Assembly: GCF_029853675.1 (NCBI RefSeq) | Contig: NZ_CP122539.1 | Coordinates: 2,809,001-2,873,000, forward strand | From: Tenacibaculum tangerinum | Lineage (GTDB): Bacteria; Bacteroidota; Bacteroidia; Flavobacteriales; Flavobacteriaceae | Length of the DNA stretch: 64,000 bases | Direction: 5' to 3' | Shown: piece after piece, positions 24,688 to 34,485 of the stretch | Layout: every line of letters starts with the position of its first letter | Position numbering within the stretch: the first letter of the stretch is position 1 | Position numbers and translations under genes: made by a program | Notes under the pieces: generated by a model | Databases searched by the model: none | Told to the model about the DNA's origin: nothing | Seen by the model: the letters and a program-made list of their open reading frames with translations, nothing else

Positions 24688-26550
24688 TTAATTTTTGTCT
24701 TTAACATTTTGTTTAACCCATTCAAGACATTCCTGAAAGGTATCGAAAATATGCTCTTCAGGAATCAAATCAGGAATAATATCAATGCGTTCCATCATAT
24801 ATCGAGGTTGATCAAGCACATCTACTAATAAAACAGTTATTCCATTTTTTTCCAAATCTACCAGGACATCTTCCAAAGCATATAAACCTGATTGATCTAT
24901 ATATTGCATTCTGTCTACACGAATAATTACATGAGATGCCGTAGTTGGAATTTGCTTGGACAAGGCTAAAAAATCACTCGTTGAACCAAAAAATAACGGA
25001 CCTTTTAAGTGTTTAATGAATACTTCTTCGATTAATTCCTTCGGAAAATCTTTTTCGTCTGCCCATTGTTCTTCTTTTAGTGACTTTACATCAGAGTGAT
25101 GAGCAGTTAAATCACCAATTTTTTTCATAAACATTAGCGAAGCGATTACCAAACCTATTCCTACAGCATAAACCAAGTTCCAAAAAGTTGATAATACTAA
25201 AACAACCAGCATTATAATTACTTCAGAACTTACTTTTAAAGGGCCTAATTTCATGTCTTTCGGTAAATTAGGAATGGCTTTTAAACCTTTATAATCCATA
25301 ACACCAATACCAACAGTAATTAAGATACCTGCTAATACAGCTGCAGGAATTTTTGAGGCAATGGGACCTAATCCTAATAAAATTATTAATAGCATTACCC
25401 CAGATATCATTCCCGATAATTTTGTTTTTCCGCCAGAATTAATATTTACTACCGTACGAATCGTTGCTCCTGCACCAGGAATTCCTCCAAAGATTGCAGC
25501 AATGCTATTTCCTATTCCCTGACCTACCAGCTCTTTGTTGGGCTTGTGTTTTGTTTTGGTCATGTTATCTGCCACTACCGAAGTAAGTAAAGAGTCAATA
25601 GCCCCCAACAGTGCCAAGGTGAGTGCAGTAAATATATAAGGAGCAATGCCTGAGATGCTAAATCGGGTAAAAATTTCCATATTTGGAACCGGAAAACCAC
25701 CAGGTATCTCTTCGATAGGGCGGTAATTCAATCCAAAACCTATAGAAATACCTGTCATTACCACCAAAGCAACTAATGTACTGGGTACCGCAGTGGTTAT
25801 ACGCTTAAAACCATAAATAATTAGAATGGTACCCAATGCCAATAGAAGTTCTAACCAGTTAATATTTTTTAGTGCTCTAGGAAGTACTTTGAGCGTACCT
25901 AATACACCTGAAGCTTCTTTTCCGGCAAGGGTCTTGCTTTCTTTTAAAATATCTGCTTTTGTAATTCCCTCAGCACGATCTATAGTTTCCTTAAAATCTT
26001 CTAAAACCAAAATGCCTTCTCCAGCTTCTTCTTTTAAAATATTTTCTAAGATTAGCTCCTCTGCTTGAGGTTTGAATTGTTCTACAAATTGCTTGTCTTC
26101 CTTAGGGTAGTATCCTAGCGAAGGTAGTATTTGAGTAACCAGTATAATTACCCCAATGGCTGTCATGAACCCAGATACTACAGGGTAGGGGATATAACGA
26201 ATGTATTTACCCAATCCTAATAATCCTAAACCTATTTGAATTAAACCAGCTAATAAGAAAACAGTTAGTATAGCGGGTAAAGCTTTGTTAACATCTCCGT
26301 CATTTACAGCTAAAATACTAGCAATTACCACCATACTCACAGCGGTCATTGGTGCAGTAGGTCCTGATATTTGAGTATTAGTACCACCAAAGAGAGCTGC
26401 AAAAAAGGCGATAAAAATGGCTCCGTACAAACCAGCACTTGGCCCTAGCCCTGATGAAACACCAAAGGCCAACGCTAGCGGTAGCGCAACAATACCTGCG
26501 GTAATACCACCAAATAAATCTCCTTTTATATTTGAAAACAAATTTTTCAT
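24688..26550 (-). CDS. SulP family anion transporter (probable bicarbonate)
   Basis: 620 residues: a SulP membrane core with many helices (about 1-470, including ALPLALAFGVSSGLGP and the GGIPGAGATIRTVVNIN loop) and a cytoplasmic STAS domain (about 515-610, VIIRVDRMQYIDQSGLYALEDV). SulP proteins carry sulfate, bicarbonate or other anions. Linkage to the downstream carbonic anhydrase supports bicarbonate, as in BicA-type systems; sulfate cannot be excluded by sequence reading. An insertion of about 60 acidic residues between membrane segments near 150-215 is a feature to note. Confidence 0.92.
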   Translation of the reverse strand: MKNLFSNIKGDLFGGITAGIVALPLALAFGVSSGLGPSAGLYGAIFIAFFAALFGGTNTQISGPTAPMTAVSMVVIASILAVNDGDVNKALPAILTVFLLAGLIQIGLGLLGLGKYIRYIPYPVVSGFMTAIGVIILVTQILPSLGYYPKEDKQFVEQFKPQAEELILENILKEEAGEGILVLEDFKETIDRAEGITKADILKESKTLAGKEASGVLGTLKVLPRALKNINWLELLLALGTILIIYGFKRITTAVPSTLVALVVMTGISIGFGLNYRPIEEIPGGFPVPNMEIFTRFSISGIAPYIFTALTLALLGAIDSLLTSVVADNMTKTKHKPNKELVGQGIGNSIAAIFGGIPGAGATIRTVVNINSGGKTKLSGMISGVMLLIILLGLGPIASKIPAAVLAGILITVGIGVMDYKGLKAIPNLPKDMKLGPLKVSSEVIIMLVVLVLSTFWNLVYAVGIGLVIASLMFMKKIGDLTAHHSDVKSLKEEQWADEKDFPKELIEEVFIKHLKGPLFFGSTSDFLALSKQIPTTASHVIIRVDRMQYIDQSGLYALEDVLVDLEKNGITVLLVDVLDQPRYMMERIDIIPDLIPEEHIFDTFQECLEWVKQNVKDKN

Positions 26551-26758
26551 GAACTTTATTTTAATAATTGCTAAATATAATTATTAATAAGAGAAAAAAC
26601 AGGTAATAGGTAAAAATTCTATATCGATTGCTTCAGAAGTAGCGTTTAAAAACCTTGTGTTCTAATTATCAATACAGAAAAATTTCTTAAAATATAAATG
26701 CTATTGTCTGATCGCCTGTTTTTACGATATAGTTAAAGAAAAAAATAGGTATTAATTG

Positions 26759-27511
26759 TTATAATTCCCGTAAACTTTCAGCATTAACCCAACCTAATTT
26801 CCCGTCTATAAGTTTTATTTTTTTCCAATTATCTACAGCATCTAACACATTTACTTTAACTCCTTCATGTAAGGTGAAAATTTCGTTAGCATTTTCTGTA
26901 GGTTCATTTTTAACAGATACTTCTTCGTCAAAAATAATAGCTTCAATAATATTTTGAGTATAATTATACTGCGTGTAGGTAATTACTAAAGAGGTTGTTA
27001 ATAGAAAAAAAGAAATCATACTGGCAGTAAAGAAGATTCTTTTTTTGGTTGGAGTGTAGGAAAAATAGAATATTAAAAATAAGATAGATGCAATTAAGGA
27101 AAATACAACGGCGATTACAGCCCACGTATTGTATGTAAATTTTTGTAAATAGTTTTCGTTTAGTTTTTGAAAGACCGATTTCGGCAAGGCTTCAATTCTA
27201 TCAAGAGTTAAACGTTTTGCAATAATTAAGTTGTTTTTAGCATCTTCATTTAAAGGATTTAGTTGCAGTGCCTTTTCGTAGTTGTAAATGGCAGGTGCTA
27301 CTTTATTTAGTTTGTAGTAACAGTTTGCCAAATTGTAATACAGTTCTGTCGAAACTAGTTTTTTGCTTTCTATTTGTTCGTATAGTTGTACAGCTTCTTC
27401 ATATTTTCCGTCTTTGTATAAAGAATTTGCACTTACAAAAAGGTCGTTGGCATTTTGTGCTAACGTAATAGTTGACACAAATAAGAATAAAAGTATAGTG
27501 ATTGTTCTCAT
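26759..27511 (-). CDS. batE: BatE: TPR and SH3-like protein of the aerotolerance operon
   Basis: 250 residues: signal peptide (VSTITLAQN), TPR repeats (about 20-100, DLFVSANSLYKDGKYEEAV), two membrane helices (about 130-180) and a C-terminal bacterial SH3 domain (about 190-250, VKVNVLDAVDNWKKIKLIDG). This is the BatE architecture. Its ATG overlaps the batD stop by one base (TAATG), indicating translational coupling. Last gene of the Bat operon; the proteins form an envelope complex tied to oxidative-stress tolerance, with mechanism unresolved. Confidence 0.92.
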   Translation of the reverse strand: MRTITILLFLFVSTITLAQNANDLFVSANSLYKDGKYEEAVQLYEQIESKKLVSTELYYNLANCYYKLNKVAPAIYNYEKALQLNPLNEDAKNNLIIAKRLTLDRIEALPKSVFQKLNENYLQKFTYNTWAVIAVVFSLIASILFLIFYFSYTPTKKRIFFTASMISFFLLTTSLVITYTQYNYTQNIIEAIIFDEEVSVKNEPTENANEIFTLHEGVKVNVLDAVDNWKKIKLIDGKLGWVNAESLREL

Positions 27512-29274
27512 TATAATTGTCTGTCTAATTGCGTTATTACTTGTTTCGCTTTTTCGTACTCCTCTTTCATTTGCACATTGGTTATTGGAGTATATCGAGC
27601 AAAATCACAATGATTTAATACTTCAATAAACTGATGAATTACTTCTTTATCAATATTTTTATCTAATAACAAATCAGTAATCTTTTCACGACTTATATCT
27701 GAAGTTTCAACTCTTAATTTAGCTTTTAAGTAGTTGTGTAAGGCTCTTTCTAAAGCTTCGTAAAAAGCCTCTTTGTTACCCAATTGTTTTTGTGCTTCTG
27801 ATAAGTATTTTTTAGCCAGTTTATCGGCTTTTCGCAGCTTGTTGCCCAACACGTCACCCTCACGTTCTTCTTTTTTCTTTTTTATGAATATTCCTATTGG
27901 AATTGCTAAAATGGGTAGCAATAGAAGAATGTAAAATAAGATAGATTTAAAGAAATCATCCGTTTTTACAGCTTGTAAATCGGTAGTTGTTTGAATGTAT
28001 CTAAAGTCATTTCCAGTAACTTTTACAGCTTGTTTTGCTACTGCGTTAAGATCTGAATTCGTCGGAATTTCTTTTCCTTCTAAAACATCTACATATAAGT
28101 CATCGGTGCTAATGGTTTGGTATACGTTTTCTTTCGGATTGAAGTACGAGAAACTGGTACTTGGAATTTTATACTTTCCTTTAAATTCAGGAACAACCGT
28201 GTAATTATCGGTAACAGAACCAGATAAACCAGTGCCAGTAATGCGAACGTTTTCTTTTCTTTCTGGTTGATAAACTTCGAGTTCTTTAGGCGTTTCAATT
28301 TTTGGAAGTTCAAATAGTTTTAAGTTTCCTTTTCCACTTACTGAGACTTTGATTTGTGATGATTCATTCGCTTTTAAGGTGTTTTTGCTTAAAGAAACAT
28401 CAAAAGAAAATTCACCAACTGCTCCTGTAAAATCTTCAGGTTTGTTTTTAAGAGGTAAGGATTTTGCGTTGATAATTTTTTTTGCAGAAGAGAACTCCTT
28501 ACGAACTTGACGTGTAATCACATTTCCGAAGAAATCGGCTCTACCAGTAGGAACTGCTACCACAATATCCATTTTCATAGGGTCGATAGTAAGTTTGCCT
28601 GAAGTTGTAGGAATTAACAAGGCTTTGTGTAAAACAGCATAACGATAATTCTCTCCGTTATAGGTGCCCGTTTTAACAGGCATTCCGTTTCGTTTAATTT
28701 CTTGATTCCAAAATCCGTTGTACTGTGGTGCCTCTGTAATAGCATTGTCGTAAATACCAACATTGTCGCTAAAGTATAAACGGTATTCTACATAAATTCC
28801 TTCTCCAATATACGGTTGAGATTTAGAAATTTCGGCTACTAAATGAATATTCTGTTCTGCTATATAACTTGGGTCGTTTGGGTTTTTAGGAATATCTACC
28901 GCATCTAATACAATAACCTTTACAGGGTTGGAGCTAAGTGTTTTTCCTTCAATTTCAATGCTGGCAGAAGGAATGGTAAACTCTCCTTTTCTTTTGGGTT
29001 GCAGTATGTAAGTGTACGATTGATTAAAAGAAACTTTACCGTTTATCCACGATTGACTCACCGACTGACTGGGTCCGCCTACTATTTTAAAGTTAGTGAA
29101 ATTAGGTGCTTTAAAATTGTCAGCTCCTTGTTTGTTAATTGAAAATTCAATACGCAATCGTTGATTTACACCTAATTTGTTTTTGCTAACGGTAGCCGTT
29201 AACGCAGCATCTTGTGCGTTAATGGCAGAGGTTATTAAAATAACTAGTACTGATATGTATGTTTTCAACTTCAT
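27511..29274 (-). CDS. batD: BatD: oxygen-tolerance protein
   Basis: 587 residues from the internal ATG at 29274, which begins a good signal peptide (YISVLVILITSAINAQD). The long periplasmic part (about 20-440) carries the BatD immunoglobulin-like repeats, with the opening motif TVSKNKLGVNQRLRIEFSI; one membrane helix (FFKSILFYILLLLPILAIPIGIF) and a cytoplasmic helical tail follow. It sits between batC and batE as in other Bacteroidota. Probable scaffold for the vWA proteins BatA and BatB. Confidence 0.93.
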   Translation of the reverse strand: MKLKTYISVLVILITSAINAQDAALTATVSKNKLGVNQRLRIEFSINKQGADNFKAPNFTNFKIVGGPSQSVSQSWINGKVSFNQSYTYILQPKRKGEFTIPSASIEIEGKTLSSNPVKVIVLDAVDIPKNPNDPSYIAEQNIHLVAEISKSQPYIGEGIYVEYRLYFSDNVGIYDNAITEAPQYNGFWNQEIKRNGMPVKTGTYNGENYRYAVLHKALLIPTTSGKLTIDPMKMDIVVAVPTGRADFFGNVITRQVRKEFSSAKKIINAKSLPLKNKPEDFTGAVGEFSFDVSLSKNTLKANESSQIKVSVSGKGNLKLFELPKIETPKELEVYQPERKENVRITGTGLSGSVTDNYTVVPEFKGKYKIPSTSFSYFNPKENVYQTISTDDLYVDVLEGKEIPTNSDLNAVAKQAVKVTGNDFRYIQTTTDLQAVKTDDFFKSILFYILLLLPILAIPIGIFIKKKKEEREGDVLGNKLRKADKLAKKYLSEAQKQLGNKEAFYEALERALHNYLKAKLRVETSDISREKITDLLLDKNIDKEVIHQFIEVLNHCDFARYTPITNVQMKEEYEKAKQVITQLDRQL

Positions 29275-29326
29275 GTTAATTTTCAAAAAATGTCTAAAAA
29301 TAAGTAAGATTTTAAAAATGATAAAA

Positions 29327-30136
29327 TTACCAGTCTTTTTCTTGTTTTACTTTTCTTCCTTTTGATTTTTCGGTATTCATTTTCTTTTGCGTTTTGTTTT
29401 CCTCATTATTTAAACTCTCTAATAACTGCTTCATTTGTTCTGGAGTCATTTTTCCTTGCTGAGGTTTTGGTTGTTGATTTTGTTTGTCTTTTTGGTCTTG
29501 ATTTGGTTTTTGTTGATTTTTTTGATCGTCATTTTTCTGATCTTGTTGATCGTCTTTCTTATCCTTATCGTCGCCTTTTTTATCTTTATTTTGGTCGTTC
29601 TTTTTGTCTTCTTCGTTTTGTTTTTGTTGGTCTTTCTGATTTTTATTTTTATCCTTGTTATCCTTCTGATTTTGTTGTTGCTTCTTAGCTTCTTTTTGAG
29701 CAACAGCTAAATTATAACGAGTTTCATCGTCATTCGGATTTCTACGTAAGGAATTTTTAAAGGCTTCAACCGCTTGTTCGTATTGTTTTTGTTCCATCAT
29801 GGCATTGCCAATATTATGGTAAGCTTCCGCCTGAGCCATTTTATCTTTTGATGTTTCGGTAGTTACTTTAAACTGTTCTACGGCTTCTTTGTATTTCTTA
29901 TCTTGATATAAGGTGTTTCCGTAATTATAGCTTGCTTTTTCATATTTGCTATTTTTACCCAAAGCTTTTCGATATGCAATAGCAGCATCGCTAAATTGTT
30001 GCTTATTGTATAGTTTGTTTCCTTCTCTTAGTAAAGCACGTGCTTCACGCTGTAATTTAAGCGAGTCTTGCTGCGCATTGGCTAGTGCAGAAGCTGCCAT
30101 AACTATAATGAACACTAAATTTTGTAAACTTTTCAT
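29327..30136 (-). CDS. batC: BatC: TPR protein with charged low-complexity region
   Basis: 269 residues from ATG 30136 (signal peptide MKSLQNLVFIIVMAASALA). Three TPR units (about 30-140, AYHNIGNAMMEQKQYEQAVE) are followed by about 90 residues made almost entirely of K, N, Q and D, probably disordered. The K/N/Q/D stretch makes all frames on both strands look open between 29435 and 29710, but only this frame has a signal and TPRs. Component of the Bat complex. Confidence 0.92.
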   Translation of the reverse strand: MKSLQNLVFIIVMAASALANAQQDSLKLQREARALLREGNKLYNKQQFSDAAIAYRKALGKNSKYEKASYNYGNTLYQDKKYKEAVEQFKVTTETSKDKMAQAEAYHNIGNAMMEQKQYEQAVEAFKNSLRRNPNDDETRYNLAVAQKEAKKQQQNQKDNKDKNKNQKDQQKQNEEDKKNDQNKDKKGDDKDKKDDQQDQKNDDQKNQQKPNQDQKDKQNQQPKPQQGKMTPEQMKQLLESLNNEENKTQKKMNTEKSKGRKVKQEKDW

Positions 30137-30164
30137 TCTATACCACATTACTACTTAACAGAGT

Positions 30165-31202
30165 CTATGACTCCTCATTAAATAAATCTACTTTCTTTAA
30201 CCACTTGGTTTTTTTATCGAACAAAAACATATCGATAATTAAAAACAATAGTCCAATGCCTACAAACCACTGAAATTGGTCTTTATAATCAGAAAATTGT
30301 TTTGTTTCAAACTCACTTTTTTGTGCGTTTCCAATAATTTTTTCAATAGCTTCTACTGGATTTTCTGTTTTATTACCATCAAAATATTGTCCATCAGAAG
30401 CATCCGCAATTCCTTGTAACACATCGGGTTTTCTTTGGGTAATTACGGTTTCTCCCATTCTATCTTTTTTATAACCAATAAGTGCGCCATTTAGTTTGAT
30501 TGGAATAGGCCCTCCCTTTTCAGTTCCTACACCAACAGTATATACTTTCACTCCTTCGTTAGCGATGTTTTGAGCAACCTGTTTGGTTTCTTCTTGATGG
30601 TCTTCACCATCTGAAATAATAATTAAAAAGCGATTGGTTTGCTCGTCGTTATCATAATAGGTGTTTGCCAAGTTTAACGCTTCGTTAATTGCAGTACCTT
30701 GACTCGAAACCATGTCGGGATTTGCATTTTGTAAAAACATATTAGCTGCCGCATGGTCGGTGGTAATAGGAAGTAGTGGATAGGCATTACCTGCATAAAT
30801 AATAATTCCCACTCTATCACTTCCTAGTTTATCGATAGTCTTTGAAATAATTTGTTTTGCTTTTTCTAATCTGTTCGGAGCAATATCTTCTGCCAGCATA
30901 CTTTTGGAAACATCTAAAGCAAATACTACATCAACACCTTCTCTTTTTACGGTCTTTAGTTTCGTTCCCATTTTAGGATTCATTAAAGATATAATTAAAA
31001 AAGACAATCCTAACAAGAAAAAAACAAGTTTTAATACCGATTTAAAGGTTGAGGTATTAGGTGCTATTTTAGCTAAAAGAACAGGATTAGCAAACTTTTT
31101 TTGAGTTCGCTTTTTCCACCATAAAACGAATAGGAAAACCACAACTATTACAGGAATAATTGCAAAGAGATAAAAATAATTTGGTTCTTCTAGTTTGTAC
31201 AT
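30165..31202 (-). CDS. batB: BatB: vWA-domain membrane protein
   Basis: 345 residues. Two N-terminal membrane helices (about 10-30 and 57-75), a von Willebrand A domain with the MIDAS motif DVSKS (97-101) and ISDGED downstream, and a C-terminal helix (FQWFVGIGLLFLIIDMFLF). BatA and BatB are paralogues that bind metal through the MIDAS site and are thought to assemble with BatC-E. A 96-base gap separates it from batA. Confidence 0.94.
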   Translation of the reverse strand: MYKLEEPNYFYLFAIIPVIVVVFLFVLWWKKRTQKKFANPVLLAKIAPNTSTFKSVLKLVFFLLGLSFLIISLMNPKMGTKLKTVKREGVDVVFALDVSKSMLAEDIAPNRLEKAKQIISKTIDKLGSDRVGIIIYAGNAYPLLPITTDHAAANMFLQNANPDMVSSQGTAINEALNLANTYYDNDEQTNRFLIIISDGEDHQEETKQVAQNIANEGVKVYTVGVGTEKGGPIPIKLNGALIGYKKDRMGETVITQRKPDVLQGIADASDGQYFDGNKTENPVEAIEKIIGNAQKSEFETKQFSDYKDQFQWFVGIGLLFLIIDMFLFDKKTKWLKKVDLFNEES

Positions 31203-31298
31203 TTTTTCTAGTTTAAAAGTTTAAAGTTTAAAAAGTTTGAAAGCTATAATTGCTTAGAGAACTTTTTAACTTTTTACTTGGTAACTTTACAACTTACC

Positions 31299-32306
31299 TT
31301 AAATAAAGCTTTTAAATACTGTATTTTTTAGAGTGAACTCCAAGAGCAAAAAGATGCCAGCTAAGAATACTAAAAAGCGATACTTTTCTGAATAATTATA
31401 ATATTTGAATTCTTCTATTTTTGTTTTTTCTAGCTTGTCAATTTCGTCATAAATTTCTTTTAACGTAGTGTTGTTCGTTGCTCTAAAATATTTTCCATTG
31501 GTTTCTTTAGCAATGTGTTTTAACAAGTCTTCATCAATTTCAACCTGTTGGTTTTTAAAGGAAATTTTTCCAGTTCTAGGGTCTCTTGCCCACGGGAAAG
31601 GTGCCATTCCATTAGTTCCAATTCCTATAGTATACACTTTAATTCCGCTACCTTTAGCCAGTTCTGTCGCTGTTTTTGGGTCTACAAAACCAGTGTTGTT
31701 TACTCCGTCGGTTAATAAAATAATGACTTTACTTTTGGCTTTGCTATCTTTCAATCGATTCACAGCAGAACCGAGTCCCATACCAATAGCCGTACCATCA
31801 TCCAACTGTCCCCATTTAATTTCTGAAATGGTTCTTTTTACGATAGATTTATCGCTAGTAATAGGTGTTTGGGTAAAACTCTCTCCAGCATACACAACAA
31901 TACCGATACGATCGTTAGGGCGTCGATTAATAAAATCGGTTGCTACTCTTTTTAAAGCTTCTAATCGATTTGGTTTAAGGTCTTTTGCTAGCATACTGGC
32001 AGAAACATCAACAGCCATTACGATATCGATTCCTCGGTTCGTTTTCGTTTTTTTACTAACGGCTACATTTCTAGGACGTGCTAACGCAATTATTAAACAA
32101 GTTAGTGCCAATAATCTTAAGAGGTATAGTAAAGGTTTGAGTTTTGGTAGTATAGAACCTTTTATTTTAAAACCCTTGGTACTGGGTATTTTGAGCTGTG
32201 CACTATCTTTTTTTCGGGTATAAAAACTCCAGAATGCTAATAGTGGAATTATAATTAGCAACCATAAAAATTCAGGATTATGAAACTCAAAATTATTCCA
32301 CTTCAT
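31299..32306 (-). CDS. batA: BatA: vWA-domain membrane protein
   Basis: 335 residues with membrane helices at about 12-28 and 58-76, vWA domain with MIDAS DVSAS (100-104) and LLTDGVNNTG, and a C-terminal helix (YRFLVFLAGIFLLLEFTL). Its start overlaps the preceding gene by 14 bases, implying coupling. Role as for batB; order in the operon distinguishes A from B. Confidence 0.94.
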   Translation of the reverse strand: MKWNNFEFHNPEFLWLLIIIPLLAFWSFYTRKKDSAQLKIPSTKGFKIKGSILPKLKPLLYLLRLLALTCLIIALARPRNVAVSKKTKTNRGIDIVMAVDVSASMLAKDLKPNRLEALKRVATDFINRRPNDRIGIVVYAGESFTQTPITSDKSIVKRTISEIKWGQLDDGTAIGMGLGSAVNRLKDSKAKSKVIILLTDGVNNTGFVDPKTATELAKGSGIKVYTIGIGTNGMAPFPWARDPRTGKISFKNQQVEIDEDLLKHIAKETNGKYFRATNNTTLKEIYDEIDKLEKTKIEEFKYYNYSEKYRFLVFLAGIFLLLEFTLKNTVFKSFI

Positions 32307-33210
32307 CTTCTTCGACTTGTTTTTTAGGTTTTAAATTATCAATTATTAATTTTGCGTCTTTTCGATCTTCCTCTATTTCGTGAGCTAAAGGTTTTGATTT
32401 TGCAAATTTTACTAAATCAGATTCTTGTAACAATCCTTTTAATTTGTCAATAATTTCTTTAGAAGTATCAATTGAATCAATATCATTAAAATCTTTTAGC
32501 ACGTTTATTAGTTCATCGGTTGTGCTTTCTAGAGCAGGAATATGTAATTCTCGCTCAATATAACTTCTGATAATATCGGTTAACTCACTGTAATATTTTT
32601 TAACTTGGTTATTCTGCCAAAGTAATTTTTTATCTAACTCATCTAATTTCAGCATTGCTTCTTCGTAAGGAGCCAGTGCAGGAACGAAAACTTCTTCTAT
32701 TGCTTCTTTTTTCTTCTTGAAAACAAAGAAGTAGAGCAGTAATGCAATAATCACTACGCCTACTACTATCCACCATAAATACTGTTTGAAGTCATCAAAC
32801 TGATAGGGTTCTCCCTTAATTCCTTTAATAGGGAATTTTTTAACTTTAGTAGTATCGATAGGAACTGTAGCGACGTTAACCAATAAACTATCGGTTAAAT
32901 AGGCTTGATTTCTAATAAATATTTGCTGTCTGGGAATATAAAATGCTCCGCTATCAAAACCAGTAAGAATATATTTTTTAACGAGTTTGTTTTCAATAGT
33001 ATCTATCTTTAATGAATCTACAACTTCTAATCCTTTTAGGTTTTCTAATGCAGGAATAATCACATTTTCGGTTTCATTAACAGATATTTTATATTGAAAC
33101 TGTTCGCCAATTCTAATATTGGTAGTATCAATTGCCGCTTTTACCTGAGGTTGTTGAGCAAAGGTAAAAGAAGTTAAAAACAAGCAGATATAAAGTAGTT
33201 TGTGTTTCAT
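32293..33210 (-). CDS. BatD-like membrane protein of the Bat operon
   Basis: 305 residues: signal peptide (ICLFLTSFTFAQQP), a single periplasmic Ig-like domain (about 20-140, VKAAIDTTNIRIGEQFQYKI) like one unit of BatD, one membrane helix (YLWWIVVGVVIIALLLYFFVF near 150-170), and a cytoplasmic helical domain (about 185-290). It lies between the DUF58 gene and batA, the usual position of DUF4381-like proteins in these operons. Likely helps assemble the vWA proteins; no enzymatic motif. Confidence 0.8.
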   Translation of the reverse strand: MKHKLLYICLFLTSFTFAQQPQVKAAIDTTNIRIGEQFQYKISVNETENVIIPALENLKGLEVVDSLKIDTIENKLVKKYILTGFDSGAFYIPRQQIFIRNQAYLTDSLLVNVATVPIDTTKVKKFPIKGIKGEPYQFDDFKQYLWWIVVGVVIIALLLYFFVFKKKKEAIEEVFVPALAPYEEAMLKLDELDKKLLWQNNQVKKYYSELTDIIRSYIERELHIPALESTTDELINVLKDFNDIDSIDTSKEIIDKLKGLLQESDLVKFAKSKPLAHEIEEDRKDAKLIIDNLKPKKQVEEDEVE

Positions 33211-33219
33211 GGTTTGCTT

Positions 33220-34086
33220 TTATCCTTTTCGTTTAAAATAACCTAGTAATTTTCGTACGTAACTTTCGTCGACTCTGGTATGAATAGTTCCTGCACCACT
33301 TTTGGTAAACGTAGTTTCAAAATAATCGGTTAAGCGCAAAGCATTGGCTCTGTAATGTGTTCTAACCGACTTAGCGCTCGTGTTTACCAATTGTGTATTT
33401 CCAGTTTCGGCATCGATCATAGAAACCATTCCTAAATTAGGAATTTCTTCGTCGTGCTTATCGTATACTCGAATACCTGTTACATCGTGTTTGTTTCCAA
33501 CAATTTTTAAGGTACGTTCATACCCGTCATCCATAAAGTCAGAAAGCATAAAAACAATAGCTTTCTTTTTCATGATATTCGATAAAAACTTTAAAGCTTC
33601 ACTAATATTCGTCTGTTTGCTTTTAGGTTGAAACTCAATAAGCTCTCGTATAATTCGTAATACATGACTTTTTCCTTTTTTAGGAGGAATGTATAGTTCG
33701 ACTTGATCTGAAAATAAGATTAAACCAACTTTATCGTTATTTTGAATTGCAGAAAACGCCAATGTAGCAGCAATTTCTGTAATAGTATCTTTCTTAAATT
33801 GTTCAGAAGTACCAAAAAATTCGGAACCAGAAATATCGACTACTAACATCATGGTAAGTTCTCGTTCTTCTTCAAAAACCTTTACATACGGTTCGTTGTA
33901 ACGAGCAGTAACGTTCCAATCTATAGATCTAATATCGTCTCCGTATTGATATTGACGCACTTCTGAAAAAGTCATACCTCTACCTTTAAAAGTAGAATGG
34001 TATTCTCCTCCAAAAATATGATTAGACAGTTTCCGTGTCTTTATTTCAATTTTCCGAACTTTTTTTAATAATTCTTTTGTTTCCAT
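33220..34086 (-). CDS. DUF58 protein of the Bat operon
   Basis: 288 residues from ATG 34086; the ATG overlaps the previous stop (TAATG). DUF58 signature around residues 44-62 (RQYQYGDDIRSIDWNVTAR) and a vWA-like MIDAS remnant DISGS at 84-88. DUF58 proteins almost always accompany MoxR ATPases and are thought to be their substrates or adaptors. Cytoplasmic, no membrane segment. Confidence 0.94.
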   Translation of the reverse strand: METKELLKKVRKIEIKTRKLSNHIFGGEYHSTFKGRGMTFSEVRQYQYGDDIRSIDWNVTARYNEPYVKVFEEERELTMMLVVDISGSEFFGTSEQFKKDTITEIAATLAFSAIQNNDKVGLILFSDQVELYIPPKKGKSHVLRIIRELIEFQPKSKQTNISEALKFLSNIMKKKAIVFMLSDFMDDGYERTLKIVGNKHDVTGIRVYDKHDEEIPNLGMVSMIDAETGNTQLVNTSAKSVRTHYRANALRLTDYFETTFTKSGAGTIHTRVDESYVRKLLGYFKRKG

Positions 34087-34415
34087 TAATTTAACCAAGA
34101 TTCAGGCAATGGAGGTAAGTCCATTTCTGTATATTCTACACTTTTTTCAAAAGCTAAAAAAGGTGCTTCTTGTATTGATAAATTCACGTTGTTTTTTTCG
34201 CCAATTTCTTTAATAACTTCTTGCATTTTTCTTTGCTGGCATAACACCAAACTATTCATTATTACATTTGATTCGGTTTTTAAATCAAAGCAGTTTACGT
34301 AATAACTAGGTTTATCGTCTTGATAAATAATAGCTTCTGTGTTTTTTCTCTTCTTTAATTCTAAAATCTTTTTTGTTCCTTTTAATGTTTTGTACGTTGT
34401 TAATTTGAATTTCAT
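34086..34415 (-). CDS. Small protein of unknown function inside the Bat operon
   Basis: 109 residues, soluble, Lys/Glu-rich with no signal or known motif. The stop overlaps the DUF58 start by one base, so it is translated with the operon. An 8-bp inverted repeat (34418-34425 with 34461-34468) lies in the 70-base gap before it. I do not recognise a family; it is not a standard Bat gene, so it is either a lineage-specific accessory factor or an unrelated insertion. Confidence 0.7.
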   Translation of the reverse strand: MKFKLTTYKTLKGTKKILELKKRKNTEAIIYQDDKPSYYVNCFDLKTESNVIMNSLVLCQQRKMQEVIKEIGEKNNVNLSIQEAPFLAFEKSVEYTEMDLPPLPESWLN

Positions 34416-34485
34416 ATATAGCTAATTGGGGGTTATTCGTATTGATTAAAGTAGTAGTAGTTAGCTATCTGAAAAATTTTTTCTC

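Noticed and set aside
26595..26732. Interleaved inverted repeats (AAAAACAGG/CCTGTTTTT and CTATATCG/CGATATAG) between the SulP gene and batE, resembling a pseudoknot
   Set aside because: The arms are short, far apart and AT-rich; chance is a good explanation, and no riboswitch core is seen.
29362..29710. Three overlapping open frames inside batC
   Set aside because: They are shadows of the K/N/Q/D low-complexity codons; only the BatC frame has a signal peptide and TPR repeats.
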